A stretch of DNA of 64,000 bases from Novipirellula aureliae (GCF_007860185.1 NZ_SJPY01000001.1:1-64000), one strand, 5' to 3'. Shown: positions 43,318 through 52,218, counted from the stretch's first letter. Made by a program: numbers and translations. The notes: generated from the sequence alone by a model not told the origin.

Positions 43318-43584
43318 GTAGTGGATCTTGTTAAAGATCCTCATACGCCAGGATCTTTAACAAGATCCACTACGGGCGGATTGATGGCATTGAGCCAGGA
43401 TCTTTAACAAGATCCACTACGGGCGGATTGATGGCCTTGGGGCAGGATCTTTAACAAGATCCACTACGGGCGGATTGATGGCATTGAGCCAGGATCTTTA
43501 ACAAGATCCACTACGGGTGCATTGATGGTCTTGGGCCAGGATCTTTAATAAGATCCACTACGGGCCGCTGATGGCGCTGAGTTC
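43318..43584. repeat. family B palindrome extended into a 47-bp tandem array
   Basis: A complete palindrome (43318-43373) is followed by repeated right arms: AGGATCTTTAACAAGATCC starts at 43350, 43397, 43444, 43491 and 43538, an exact 47-bp period, five units. The rest of each unit (GGGCGGATTGATGGCATTG) matches the last codons of the DUF1559 gene, whose real end is inside the fifth unit (stop at 43558-43560). The gene's 3' end has been multiplied together with one palindrome arm. Confidence 0.95.
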
Positions 43585-44814
43585 GTGACTGGCTCTCGTC
43601 CCCAAGGCTCCCCATAGTCCGTATGGACTTTCAATTAACTCCTCATTGACGCTGCCGACAAAGACGCTCGCTGCACTGGGGTGGCCAGCATCGATACTGT
43701 CATTGACGAAGGTGACTTTGCCATCGCCCATACAGACATGGGCACCGCCCTGATGCCGGCTACTGGCACCGAGTACGCCCCACGTGTCATCCCGGTCCGC
43801 CTGCAAGACGATCTCGCGGTTTGGTGGCAAAATGGTATTGACGGCCGTGTAAACGGGCATTCCGTCGGCCCAACGACTTCCGCGCCCGACCGAGTTGTCG
43901 GCTGCTAAGACGGAAGCGTTCGATTGCATCTGCCAAAACTCAGGCCGGTCGACGTCAATGAGTTGTTGATCGCGGGCCCAATTCGGATTCGACGCCAACA
44001 CGATGCCTGGACCTGCAATCGGCTTGGTGAGTATCGATTGATCGCCGAGATCGGTCGCAATCTCGGCCATCATGATCGTCGTGCTAAGACCATCGGTGAC
44101 GTCGGAAAACCGCATGATCACTCGCGGGACAAACATCCCTCGCATCGCCAGCTCGGTTTGCTTTTCCAGTTTCGCATCGATGACGAATCGACCATTCCGC
44201 TCTTTCATAGGTCCTGAATCCGCCGCGACCATGCCATCACCAAGACAGACCGCGTAGTTGGTTCGCCCCAGTGCAGGAAGACCAATCCCAGGATCGCTCG
44301 GGCAGCGCAGCGGTCTAATTTCTGAAGACCAAGGATAGTAGTCGCCGTCGAACGGCTCAGGACCGCCTGCTACCCACGTTGCATCGGAGTCCGGCTCTTC
44401 CGCTTCCTCTTCATCCATCGACATACCCCAGCCGTCATTATAGCTATATCCAAGGTAAAAGGCATAGCTTCGGAGTCTGGAGTCATCCTTTCTAATTGAT
44501 CGATTGATAATTTCCCATCTTGGTTGTTCATCCAAAAATGGCAACAAAGCGACAAACGCACTCAGCCGGCGGTCGTTATCGACGCTCGGCGTTGTACTGC
44601 CTTCGCTGCCCGATAATTGAACCGGCAATTGTTTGAACGCCTGATGGTAGCCGTGGATGGCCAGACCGATTTGCATGAAGTTGTTTGCACAACTCGTCCG
44701 CCGCACCATTTCTCGCGATGCTTGAATCGCAGGCAACAATAGTCCGACCAAAACACCGATGATTGCCACGACCGTAAACACTTCGACCATCGTAAACGCA
44801 GTTTTTTGTTTCAC
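43558..44814 (-). CDS. DUF1559 prepilin-like protein
   Basis: 418 residues. Class III signal: AFTMVEVFTVVAIIGVLVGLLLPAIQASRE, cleaved by a prepilin peptidase before Phe, leaving a hydrophobic N-terminal helix; the large C-terminal domain is DUF1559 (H-X9-DG region: GGAHVCMGDGKVTFVNDSID). DUF1559 proteins are heavily expanded in planctomycetes and are thought to be pseudopilins or surface proteins. GTG start overlapping the TGA of the upstream gene (GTGA), so translation is coupled. The last codons are in the 47-bp tandem array. Confidence 0.9.
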   Translation of the reverse strand: MKQKTAFTMVEVFTVVAIIGVLVGLLLPAIQASREMVRRTSCANNFMQIGLAIHGYHQAFKQLPVQLSGSEGSTTPSVDNDRRLSAFVALLPFLDEQPRWEIINRSIRKDDSRLRSYAFYLGYSYNDGWGMSMDEEEAEEPDSDATWVAGGPEPFDGDYYPWSSEIRPLRCPSDPGIGLPALGRTNYAVCLGDGMVAADSGPMKERNGRFVIDAKLEKQTELAMRGMFVPRVIMRFSDVTDGLSTTIMMAEIATDLGDQSILTKPIAGPGIVLASNPNWARDQQLIDVDRPEFWQMQSNASVLAADNSVGRGSRWADGMPVYTAVNTILPPNREIVLQADRDDTWGVLGASSRHQGGAHVCMGDGKVTFVNDSIDAGHPSAASVFVGSVNEELIESPYGLWGALGTRASHELSAISGP

Positions 44815-45857
44815 TCCGCTGCCTCCGCTGGAGTTGGATCCGCTTTGGGAGCTGGAGCAACGTTCGGCGTCAAGGTTTCGCTATTCGGTTCACTACTCTT
44901 CCACTCGATCGGAATGCCACCATCGGCACGATTGCCCATCTGTTTGAGAATTTCCAGGTCGATCGACTCGCTGCAAAACTTGTATTCGCCGCTGCCCATC
45001 AATACATGTGCACCACTGCCGTGATCACTGGCGATGCCACCGACATACAGCGGATCTAGCGTCGTCGTAAAACTGGACTTGCCGCGAACGTTCGCCAATT
45101 CAGCGTTAATCGGATGCCCCGTATTACGCAAACTCGATCGTGTTCCACTCATCCAGCCCAAGTCGTCTTCGAACCGCGACAATTTCTCAGCAACGAAGGC
45201 GGTATAAGCGAGACCATCGCTGATGTCCTCATCGCGAACGGGGACGTTTAGGAACATCACACCGTCATTATTGGTGTCGATTGGCGTCTCGGTCGACGAA
45301 ACAATGCCAGCATAACAGGACGTGTTTTCTCGCATCTTGGTCGCCGATGGGCATTGCAAGAAAGGCAGACGAAGGTTTCGCACCTCGGCATTTTCCGGCG
45401 CATAGACGCTCTTGTTTTTATCGACAGCATCGTAGACGGTTTGTGCATCGAGCATCGGCAACAATCCGATGATCCAATTATGGTGGTCACCGACGGCTTC
45501 GCTTCGGACCGGTCCCGAATCCGCGATCGTGCCGACCGGGTAATGAGTATGCTCCATGGCGTAAGTGGAAAGAGCCAAGGAAAGCTGGGTCAAGTTTTGC
45601 TGGCAATTCGACCGCCGCGACATTTCACGCAGGTTCTGCATCGCCGGCAGCATGAGTCCGACCAGGACGCCGATGATAGCGATAACGACCAGCAACTCGA
45701 CGAGGGTAAAGCCGGCCTTTCCCCTATTTTCCGGGCGCAGTGGTCGTGCAGCTTTTAACTCCAACGGAGTCAACAACTTAACCACCTCCACCGAGCGAAG
45801 CTTGGGAGAGTTGCCCAGACGGGTGCTTGGAAACGAGTTTTCTGTCATCACGTTCAT
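44811..45857 (-). CDS. DUF1559 prepilin-like protein
   Basis: 348 residues. It has a 48-residue leader before GFTLVELLVVIAIIGVLVGL, long for a class III signal. The DUF1559 part ends with GSGAHVLMGSGEYKFCSESID and then an Ala/Pro-rich tail. It begins within the stop of the preceding gene (ATGA overlap at 45854-45857) and overlaps the next by 4 bp, so three genes form one tight operon, probably pseudopilins of one secretion or pilus apparatus. Confidence 0.9.
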   Translation of the reverse strand: MNVMTENSFPSTRLGNSPKLRSVEVVKLLTPLELKAARPLRPENRGKAGFTLVELLVVIAIIGVLVGLMLPAMQNLREMSRRSNCQQNLTQLSLALSTYAMEHTHYPVGTIADSGPVRSEAVGDHHNWIIGLLPMLDAQTVYDAVDKNKSVYAPENAEVRNLRLPFLQCPSATKMRENTSCYAGIVSSTETPIDTNNDGVMFLNVPVRDEDISDGLAYTAFVAEKLSRFEDDLGWMSGTRSSLRNTGHPINAELANVRGKSSFTTTLDPLYVGGIASDHGSGAHVLMGSGEYKFCSESIDLEILKQMGNRADGGIPIEWKSSEPNSETLTPNVAPAPKADPTPAEAAE

Positions 45858-46228
45858 TGGTCCGCTCCATCTTCTTCCAAATGGATTTGCCGAGTCATTT
45901 CGTCAACAACTTTGTCGCCTTGATACCACGTCGCCGTAACGATCGATTGATTTTGGTCCAGAGTGACCTGAATAAATTCGTTGGCTGCTTCGTCGATGGG
46001 AAGTCTGCAGGTCTGAAACGAGTTATCGACAATCGGCATCGCCGCGTCGATCGCCGCGGCAAGAGTTTGGTTGCGTCGCCCGAGTAAATCATGACGACGG
46101 GAAGAAGTCTCGGCGACCACCATCGTCCGAACGGCCGCTAAAACGACCATCGTCACCAACACCACCAGCAGCAAAAACGCGGCACCACGGCGTCCGATCA
46201 TCCGCCGGCTACGAATAGGATTCGTCAA
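45854..46228 (-). CDS. small pilus-assembly-like membrane protein
   Basis: 124 residues from TTG at 46228; AAAGAGGGG lies 7 bp upstream, a strong ribosome binding site that decides for this TTG over ATG at 46201. The N-terminus RRGAAFLLLVVLVTMVVLAAV resembles PilX/type II secretion pseudopilins that lack a regular cleavage site. The remainder is a small soluble domain. First gene of the prepilin-like operon (overlaps the next by 4 bp). Confidence 0.7.
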   Translation of the reverse strand: MTNPIRSRRMIGRRGAAFLLLVVLVTMVVLAAVRTMVVAETSSRRHDLLGRRNQTLAAAIDAAMPIVDNSFQTCRLPIDEAANEFIQVTLDQNQSIVTATWYQGDKVVDEMTRQIHLEEDGADQ

Positions 46229-46313
46229 CGTTTTACCCCTCTTTCCATCATCGCATTTCCAACGGCCCGATTGTCACGACCGTTTATGATAACACAAAAT
46301 GGATAGGGTAAGG

Positions 46314-47090
46314 CTATTTGATTTGGTCGAGTGGAACTTCGCGATAGAGAGCCAACATACTGCCGATTTCTTCGATTTGCTTCAAATCTTTTTGGCTTAG
46401 TTGCTTGATGACCTCATGCTTAGCATGGAATCGATCGGTCGCGATGCCTCGGCGGATCGACAAAGTCGTTTCTTTGGGCATTTTCCCGTCTGCCGCGATC
46501 CGTTGGTTGAGCGACATGCGTGCAAATGGCGGCAATCCGATCCGTCGGACCAAGTTCAAACGAGACGCCAAGTCGGCGAATTGACCGTATGCGATGGCGG
46601 AATCTAACGCGACCGAGTCATCGACGACGGTTTCGTACGCGGTATCCTCAAATGAAATTCGATAGGTATTTGTCTCAGCGTCGAATTCGGGAGTAGCCAA
46701 AATACCCAGCCTTTCTTGCTGGCTGCGTGTTTCAGCAGCACTTTTCGCTTGCGCGGTCACGCGGACGAGATCATCAATTGTGAGCGTCGTACGAGTCTTG
46801 GCCACGCGATCGATCAGGATCACCCGGCTACGGGGCGAGTCGTAAATGGTCACAAAACGATCATCGATCACTGGCACATCGTACACCAATCCGCTGTCAA
46901 ACAGAATCAGATGATGAGCCGCCGGCTTGGCTTGCTTGCCTTCAAAAATCTTGGTCTCGACCCGAAAATGGGTGTGTCCCGAGGTTTGCGCCTCTGCAGG
47001 CGGCATCGCGGCAAAGGTACCAACAATCGTGCCGCTGAACGTAACAGCGAGCAAGACAGGAGTCAGGAAAGACATGGAAAATCGCATCAT
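46314..47090 (-). CDS. hypothetical secreted protein
   Basis: 258 residues with a signal peptide (about 1-34, ending PPAEAQ). The mature part is beta-rich at first (HLILFDSGLVYDVPVIDDRFVTIYD) and then helical (LVRVTAQAKSAAETRSQQERLG, RLNLVRRIGLPPFARMSLNQRI), ending in a charged helical tail. No family recognised. Upstream of the prepilin-like operon on the same strand with 85 bp between. Confidence 0.75.
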   Translation of the reverse strand: MMRFSMSFLTPVLLAVTFSGTIVGTFAAMPPAEAQTSGHTHFRVETKIFEGKQAKPAAHHLILFDSGLVYDVPVIDDRFVTIYDSPRSRVILIDRVAKTRTTLTIDDLVRVTAQAKSAAETRSQQERLGILATPEFDAETNTYRISFEDTAYETVVDDSVALDSAIAYGQFADLASRLNLVRRIGLPPFARMSLNQRIAADGKMPKETTLSIRRGIATDRFHAKHEVIKQLSQKDLKQIEEIGSMLALYREVPLDQIK

Positions 47091-47215
47091 GGTAGGTTTA
47101 GCCCTTAGTAGCGGCGAAGACGTCTAGACGTTTCGATTGGCTGCAGCGTAGAAAAGAAGCTGGCAACACGTCCAGACCAACCCGTTTCTTTGTTTCGAGT
47201 AAAATTGCACCAGCC

Positions 47216-48478
47216 ATGCGTAGCACCTTGTTTTTCATTCCGCACGAAGTCGCCGGACTACCGGTGTTCGGATTCGGCTGGGGCCTGATCCTGATCGCGG
47301 TCGGTTTCCTGATTCGACTGCTACTGCTCAAAAAAACGCACCAATCACCGAGAGCGTTCCTAGCCAGCGAAGGGCCGATGTGGGGTTTGATAGCCTTTGC
47401 AATCGTGTTCATTTTGCCGGTGGTGGAGCTAAAGAACCTGGCTGGTGAGCCAGTTGGCATGGCAATTCGCGGCTATGGCGTAATGCTGTTATTGGGTGTT
47501 TTATCAGCGGTTGCGCTGGCCATGGCTCGTGCTCGGCGGCGAGGTATCGATCCCGATGCGATCATTGGCATGGCACCGTGGGTTTTCATCGGCGGGATCG
47601 TAGGGGCCCGTCTGTTCTACGTCGTTCAGTACTCGGACCGCTTCATGCACGACAGCTGGGGTGAAACGATTCGTAGCATGCTGACGTTTACCGAAGGCGG
47701 GCTGGTGGTTTACGGTGGTTTTATCTTCGGAACACTCGCTGGTGTCTTCTATGCCGTTCGCCAGCGATTACCGCTATGGCGATTGGGGGATGCGATCGTT
47801 CCCTGTATGTTTATCGGCCTAGCGTTTGGCCGAATCGGTTGCCTTCTCAATGGCTGCTGTTACGGTGGAGCGTGTCCTGACTACTGGGCTGCCCTACATT
47901 TTCCGGTCGGCAGTCCTGTTTATGTCGACCAACTACAAAGCGGCTCATTGGTTGGTCTTGATGTCGACCCCGACAGTGGCATCATTCGCCGTGTTCGGCC
48001 GGGCAGCTTGGCTGCAAAAGACGGAATTGAGAGTGGTAGTCGACTTGAAAAACTGCAACTCGACGACCGAGACCTCGAAAAACTATCCAGCGACATGCCG
48101 TATGAACGAGCCCCACGCGGAGTGTTGGCAATGATCGATGGAAAGGTCTATCAGTGGAGTAGCGATCAGTTGCCAGAACGAGCGATGCCGGTCCAGCCAG
48201 CTCAGTTAATCAGTAGTTTCTCGGCAATCTGTTTGTGCGGGCTACTCTGCGCCGCCTCGTATTGGTTCCGACGCGAAGGGGCGATTATGATGTTGGGATT
48301 CGCCAGCTATGCGGTATTGAGGTTTGGGTTAGAGTGGATCCGTGTTGATGAACAGGGGCAATTTGGGACCGATTTATCGATTTCACAGTGGGTCAGTGTG
48401 CTGGTATTTGCATTGTCAGTTGTCGGACTCTTTTGGATCTACGGTCGGAAGCAGCCAAGCAGCAAAGTGGAGGCATGA
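47216..48478 (+). CDS. lgt: prolipoprotein diacylglyceryl transferase with PDZ-like insertion
   Basis: 420 residues; typical Lgt is 260-300. Multi-helix core with the Lgt signature region GLAFGRIGCLLNGCCYGG and, earlier, YGGFIFGTLAG. It moves diacylglycerol from phosphatidylglycerol to the lipobox Cys of prolipoproteins in the inner membrane. Between the last helices is an extra soluble segment of about 90 residues (about 240-330, IIRRVRPGSLAAKDGIESGSRLEKL), resembling a short PDZ domain in a periplasmic loop. The methyltransferase gene overlaps its stop (ATGA). Confidence 0.85.
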   Translation: MRSTLFFIPHEVAGLPVFGFGWGLILIAVGFLIRLLLLKKTHQSPRAFLASEGPMWGLIAFAIVFILPVVELKNLAGEPVGMAIRGYGVMLLLGVLSAVALAMARARRRGIDPDAIIGMAPWVFIGGIVGARLFYVVQYSDRFMHDSWGETIRSMLTFTEGGLVVYGGFIFGTLAGVFYAVRQRLPLWRLGDAIVPCMFIGLAFGRIGCLLNGCCYGGACPDYWAALHFPVGSPVYVDQLQSGSLVGLDVDPDSGIIRRVRPGSLAAKDGIESGSRLEKLQLDDRDLEKLSSDMPYERAPRGVLAMIDGKVYQWSSDQLPERAMPVQPAQLISSFSAICLCGLLCAASYWFRREGAIMMLGFASYAVLRFGLEWIRVDEQGQFGTDLSISQWVSVLVFALSVVGLFWIYGRKQPSSKVEA

Positions 48479-49206
48479 ATTTGAACCGAATCAAAGAAGC
48501 TCCGTGGTTGGACGACCCATCGCTTGGAGAACACGAGCGAATGCAAGCGATAGCAGGGATGGCACGTTTCAATCGTTTAAGCGGAATTGGTGATGTTCTG
48601 TTTCATCGTCTCGAGCGTTTCGCTTCGAATGTTCCAGGCCGTCCACTCAAGGTACTCGATTTGGAAAGCGGTAGTGCTGATTTACCAATCCATTGGGCGG
48701 TCAAGGCCAAGCGACGGAGCGTTGACCTGCAAATCACGGCATCGGATCATCGTGAAGCGGTCCTCGAACAACATCGACAAGCGATTATAGAGCATGACGT
48801 CGATGTTCATTCAGCCAAAATCGACTGCTTGAACCATCCACTCCCATCCGGATTCGACGTCATTGTCTGCTCAGACCTGATGCACCAATTGGAAGAACCG
48901 CAAGTGTTTCGGTTGCTTCAATCGATGCAGCAATCAGCTGGCTTGGCGATGGTGGTATGTGACTTCGAAAGAACTCGATGGAATTTCACAGTTGCCAAGA
49001 CCGCGTCCCGTTTGCTGACACGATCCCGAGTGCTCCAGCATGACACACCGCTGAGAATTAGAGCGGCGTACACGCGCGAGGAATTCTCGAAAATCGCCAA
49101 TGCGGCATTATGCCGCACCATCATGATTCGTGCGATCGTCCCCTGCCGAATGCTTGCGGTGGCCAGTGAAGTGGTTGCACCGGTCCCCGCGCCTGCATTT
49201 GCGTAA
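48475..49206 (+). CDS. SAM-dependent methyltransferase, UbiE-like
   Basis: 243 residues from ATG at 48475 (GTGGAGG upstream), overlapping the lgt stop by 4 bp. Class I SAM fold: motif I KVLDLESGSADLP, then LQITASDH and DVIVCSDLMHQLEEP, and a C-terminal part similar to UbiE/COQ5-type enzymes. The N-terminus (RIKEAPWLDDPSLGEHERMQAI) recalls a planctomycete group often next to type III polyketide synthases, none of which is here. Substrate unknown. Confidence 0.78.
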   Translation: MNLNRIKEAPWLDDPSLGEHERMQAIAGMARFNRLSGIGDVLFHRLERFASNVPGRPLKVLDLESGSADLPIHWAVKAKRRSVDLQITASDHREAVLEQHRQAIIEHDVDVHSAKIDCLNHPLPSGFDVIVCSDLMHQLEEPQVFRLLQSMQQSAGLAMVVCDFERTRWNFTVAKTASRLLTRSRVLQHDTPLRIRAAYTREEFSKIANAALCRTIMIRAIVPCRMLAVASEVVAPVPAPAFA

Positions 49207-49580
49207 TCCCGCAGGTCGCCGTCCGCCGCAAGGCATAGGATCGGTCATGTTGCTTTCTTTTCTTAATGACGCAGACCCGGCAAGAAACCAAGACGACGTT
49301 GTTCGGTTGGGGATGCTGGGGACGTGGTTTCACAGCCAAAATGCGCGAACCTATTTTGAATATTTTCGCTGTTTAACAATTGATTTCTGTAGCCACCTCA
49401 AAGAAATGCGTTAACTTAAAGGAGTAGAGAGATCGGGGATGAGCGTCATCGCATTCAGAGCCGTTCATTCCTCGAACATGGCCCTCTAACACGGCCCTCT
49501 AACACGGCCCTCTAACACGGCCCTCTAGCACGGCCCTTTAACATGGCAAAGAGGGCCTCTCCAATCGGAGGTTGTGGACA
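49207..49580. other. hox promoter region with tandem repeats
   Basis: 374 bp upstream of hoxF, without a gene. The distal part has no striking signal. From 49476 there is a 13-bp tandem repeat, then AGAGGGCC, which can pair with each repeat, and CTCC-AATC-GGAG (49559-49570), which overlaps the hoxF Shine-Dalgarno sequence. Confidence 0.6.
49476..49543. repeat. 13-bp tandem repeat upstream of hoxF
   Basis: ACACGGCCCTCTA and variants (ACATGGCCCTCTA first, GCACGGCCCTTTA fifth), five units, then a sixth that breaks off in ACATGGC. AGAGGGCC at 49550-49557 is complementary to the GGCCCTCT in the units, so different units could compete for pairing just before the hoxF ribosome binding site (49567-49571). 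Confidence 0.93.
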
Positions 49581-51374
49581 ATGCCAAAAGAAACGACTGC
49601 GATCATCGAACAGATCGCACATCAGTTTGAGAACGATCCTACGCGGTTGATGGATGTCGCCCGGGCTGTCCATGGGCGATTGGGACATCTTTCGGAACTT
49701 AGCATCGGGCTGATCGCTAAAAACTTGGGAATCCATCGTGCTCAAGTCCGCGACATGGTCAGTTTCTATGCCTTCTTTTCGCGGTCACCTCAAGGCAAGA
49801 ACGTCATCCGTATCTGTACGGCAGTCGTTGAAAGAATGAAGGGTGCCGATGCATTGGTCGAAGCTTTTGAGAAAGAGCTTGGCATTTTTCTTGGCGAGAC
49901 AACCGAGGACGGTAAAGTCACTTTGGAAAAGGCTTCCTGTATCGGCCTTAGTGACCAAGCCCCGAGTGTATTGATCAACGGCATCGCGCTGACACAACTT
50001 ACACCCGAGGATGTTCCCGCAATCGTTGCCGCGATTCGATCGGGTGACGAGTTTGATACGCTACCGCAGGCGCGAGTGCGTAAGAATTTGCGGCAAAGTG
50101 GACCCATTCTTTTGGGGCCCTACGACAGTGGAGCGGCGCTACGAAAGGCGATCCGCAAAACACCTGCCGAAATCCTTGCCGAGTTGTACACTTCCCATTT
50201 GCGAGGTTGTGGTGGTGCGGGTTTCCCCACCGCCAGCAAGTGGGATAAATGCCGAAACTCGCCTGGCAAATCACATTATGTCATCTGCAATGCCGATGAA
50301 GGGGAACCGGGGACGTTCAAGGATCGTGTGATCCTGATGGAAAATCCCGAGCTTGTTTTTGACGGCATGACGATCGCCGGTTTTACAATCGGTGCCAAAG
50401 AGGGAATGATCTACCTTCGTGGCGAGTACGACTATTTGCGAGGGGATCTCGAACGCGCCCTTGCGAACCATCGCCAACTTGGGCTGTTGGGAAATGACAT
50501 CTGTGGCCTCGAAGGATTTGACTTTGATATCCGCATCCAAGCGGCAGCCGGTGCTTATATCTGTGGTGAAGAGTCAGCGTTGATCGAATCCTTAGAAGGC
50601 AAACGCGGAGCCCCTCGAGACCGACCGCCCTTTCCCGTCGAACGCGGCTACAAGGAACAACCGACTCTTGTGAACAACGTCGAAACGTTTGTCGGTGTTT
50701 CGCGGATTCTCGAAAACGGTGGCGAATGGTTCTCGCGTCTTGGGACCGAGCAAAGCAAAGGAACGAAACTGCTTAGCATCTCAGGCGATTGCCAACTACC
50801 GGGGGTCTACGAAGTCGAATATGGCATCACGGTTGCCAAACTGTTGCAACAAGTAGGAGCCGAGGACGCCCAGGCGGTCCAGATTGGCGGTCCATCAGGG
50901 CATTGTATCGGACCAAAGGATTACTTGCGGAAAATCGCATTCGAAGACCTGCCGACGGGCGGTTCGATCATTCTCTTCGGTCCCGATCGCGATATTTTGG
51001 AATACATGTATCAATTTGGTGAATTCTTTGCCGAGGAGTCTTGTGGTTGGTGTGTTCCCTGTCGCGTTGGCACCACCCTCCTACTCAAAGAACTTCGCGA
51101 GGTTCTCGATGGACACGCAACGCATACGGAATTGGATGCGCTGAAAAAACTTTGTGGGACGATCAAGACGATGAGCCAATGTGGGTTGGGCCAAACCGCG
51201 CCGAATCCAATACTGAGTACGATTGACCAGTTCCCCGAATTGTACGAAGCCCGCTTGCAGAAGGGCGACTTCTACCCGCGGCTAAATTTGCAAGAAGCGT
51301 TGAAAGCAGGATCTGCCTGTTCGGGACGCGAACCGATTCAGATCGAAGTTGAAAAACACACGGTGAACACTTAA
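49581..51374 (+). CDS. hoxF: NAD-reducing hydrogenase flavoprotein HoxF (NuoE-NuoF fusion)
   Basis: 597 residues from ATG at 49581 (CGGAGG 9 bp before). The N-terminal NuoE-like thioredoxin domain (about 1-140) keeps only Cys79 and Cys120 of the four cluster ligands (CTAVVE and CIGLSDQAP); from memory, Ralstonia HoxF shows the same changes. Then the NuoF part: FMN/NAD site LRGCGGAGFPTASKW, AAGAYICGEESALIESLEG, and the [4Fe-4S] cysteines SCGWCVPC and SQCGLGQ. It oxidises or reduces NAD(P)(H) at FMN and passes electrons to HoxU. First gene of the hox operon; 130 bp separates it from hoxU. Confidence 0.95.
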   Translation: MPKETTAIIEQIAHQFENDPTRLMDVARAVHGRLGHLSELSIGLIAKNLGIHRAQVRDMVSFYAFFSRSPQGKNVIRICTAVVERMKGADALVEAFEKELGIFLGETTEDGKVTLEKASCIGLSDQAPSVLINGIALTQLTPEDVPAIVAAIRSGDEFDTLPQARVRKNLRQSGPILLGPYDSGAALRKAIRKTPAEILAELYTSHLRGCGGAGFPTASKWDKCRNSPGKSHYVICNADEGEPGTFKDRVILMENPELVFDGMTIAGFTIGAKEGMIYLRGEYDYLRGDLERALANHRQLGLLGNDICGLEGFDFDIRIQAAAGAYICGEESALIESLEGKRGAPRDRPPFPVERGYKEQPTLVNNVETFVGVSRILENGGEWFSRLGTEQSKGTKLLSISGDCQLPGVYEVEYGITVAKLLQQVGAEDAQAVQIGGPSGHCIGPKDYLRKIAFEDLPTGGSIILFGPDRDILEYMYQFGEFFAEESCGWCVPCRVGTTLLLKELREVLDGHATHTELDALKKLCGTIKTMSQCGLGQTAPNPILSTIDQFPELYEARLQKGDFYPRLNLQEALKAGSACSGREPIQIEVEKHTVNT

Positions 51375-51404
51375 GCCAACTTCGCCGAGAAAAATATGGC
51401 CCCG

Positions 51405-51460
51405 ACTTCTAGCCTGGGACCAGAACAAACCTCAGGCTGGAAGCCTAGGCCACGGCCAAA
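51405..51460. repeat. decayed palindromic repeat between hoxF and hoxU
   Basis: Contains TAGCCTGGGACC and CAGGCTGGAAGCCTAGGCCA, related to the CTGGGGCTTCCAGCCCCAG core of family A, but without its terminal inverted repeats. Confidence 0.5.
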
Positions 51461-51504
51461 GGACACATCGATCCCGATAATTTACTTAGAAAGGGAATCC
51501 AACG

Positions 51505-52218
51505 ATGAGTGACAACACCGTCACGATTACGATCGACTCAAAACCGATCCAAGCAAAGCTAGGCCAGAAGATCATTGAGGCAGCAGAGGATGCCGGAATC
51601 TATATCCCGAGACTCTGCCACCACAAGGATTTGCCACCGCGAGGTCATTGTCGGTTGTGCGTGGTGAAAGTCGATGGGCGTCCACGAAGCTCTTGCACCA
51701 TCCCGGTCGAAGAGGGGATGACGATCGAAAACGATACCGAAGAGTTGAATGCCCATCGCCGCATGGTGCTCGAAATGATGTTTGTCGAAGGCAATCATTT
51801 TTGTCCTTCTTGTGAAACAAGCGGCAACTGCGAACTGCAAGCCGAAGGCTATCGGCTAGGCATGATCTCGCCAACACTGCCCTACATTGAAACGCACCGT
51901 GAACTGGATGCGACCCATCCCGATGTATTTATCAACCGGGACTTGTGCATTCTCTGCGGACGCTGTGTGCGAGCGTCGGCGATTCAAGACGGCAAAACCG
52001 TGTTTGCCTTTGAAGGTCGAGGCATTCACAAAGTGATTACAGTCAATGCCGAGCATGGCTTGTCCGAAACCACGATGGACGTTGCAGACGCGGCGGCACG
52101 CGTTTGCCCTACGGGATGCTTGCGCACCAAACGTGTCGGATACTCGATTCCGATTGGACAAAGACGGTACGACCATACGCCGATCGGATCGGAGATTGAA
52201 CGGGCGGGGTCAAAATGA
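51505..52218 (+). CDS. hoxU: hydrogenase iron-sulfur subunit HoxU (NuoG-like)
   Basis: 237 residues. An N-terminal [2Fe-2S] ferredoxin domain has Cys38, 49, 52 and 64 (RLCHH, GHCRLC, RSSC). The next site, GNHFCPSCETSGNCELQ, has His98 and Cys100, 103 and 109 for the unusual His-ligated [4Fe-4S]. A further [4Fe-4S] set is given by CILCGRC (148-154) and RVCPTGC (201-205). It relays electrons between HoxF and the HoxYH hydrogenase module. Length equals that of Ralstonia HoxU (about 234). Ribosome binding site AGAAAGGGA lies before the ATG. Confidence 0.95.
   Translation: MSDNTVTITIDSKPIQAKLGQKIIEAAEDAGIYIPRLCHHKDLPPRGHCRLCVVKVDGRPRSSCTIPVEEGMTIENDTEELNAHRRMVLEMMFVEGNHFCPSCETSGNCELQAEGYRLGMISPTLPYIETHRELDATHPDVFINRDLCILCGRCVRASAIQDGKTVFAFEGRGIHKVITVNAEHGLSETTMDVADAAARVCPTGCLRTKRVGYSIPIGQRRYDHTPIGSEIERAGSK

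Noticed and set aside
43350-43584. CRISPR array
   Set aside because: All 47 bp of each unit are repeated, with no unique spacers; the unit contains part of the DUF1559 coding sequence.
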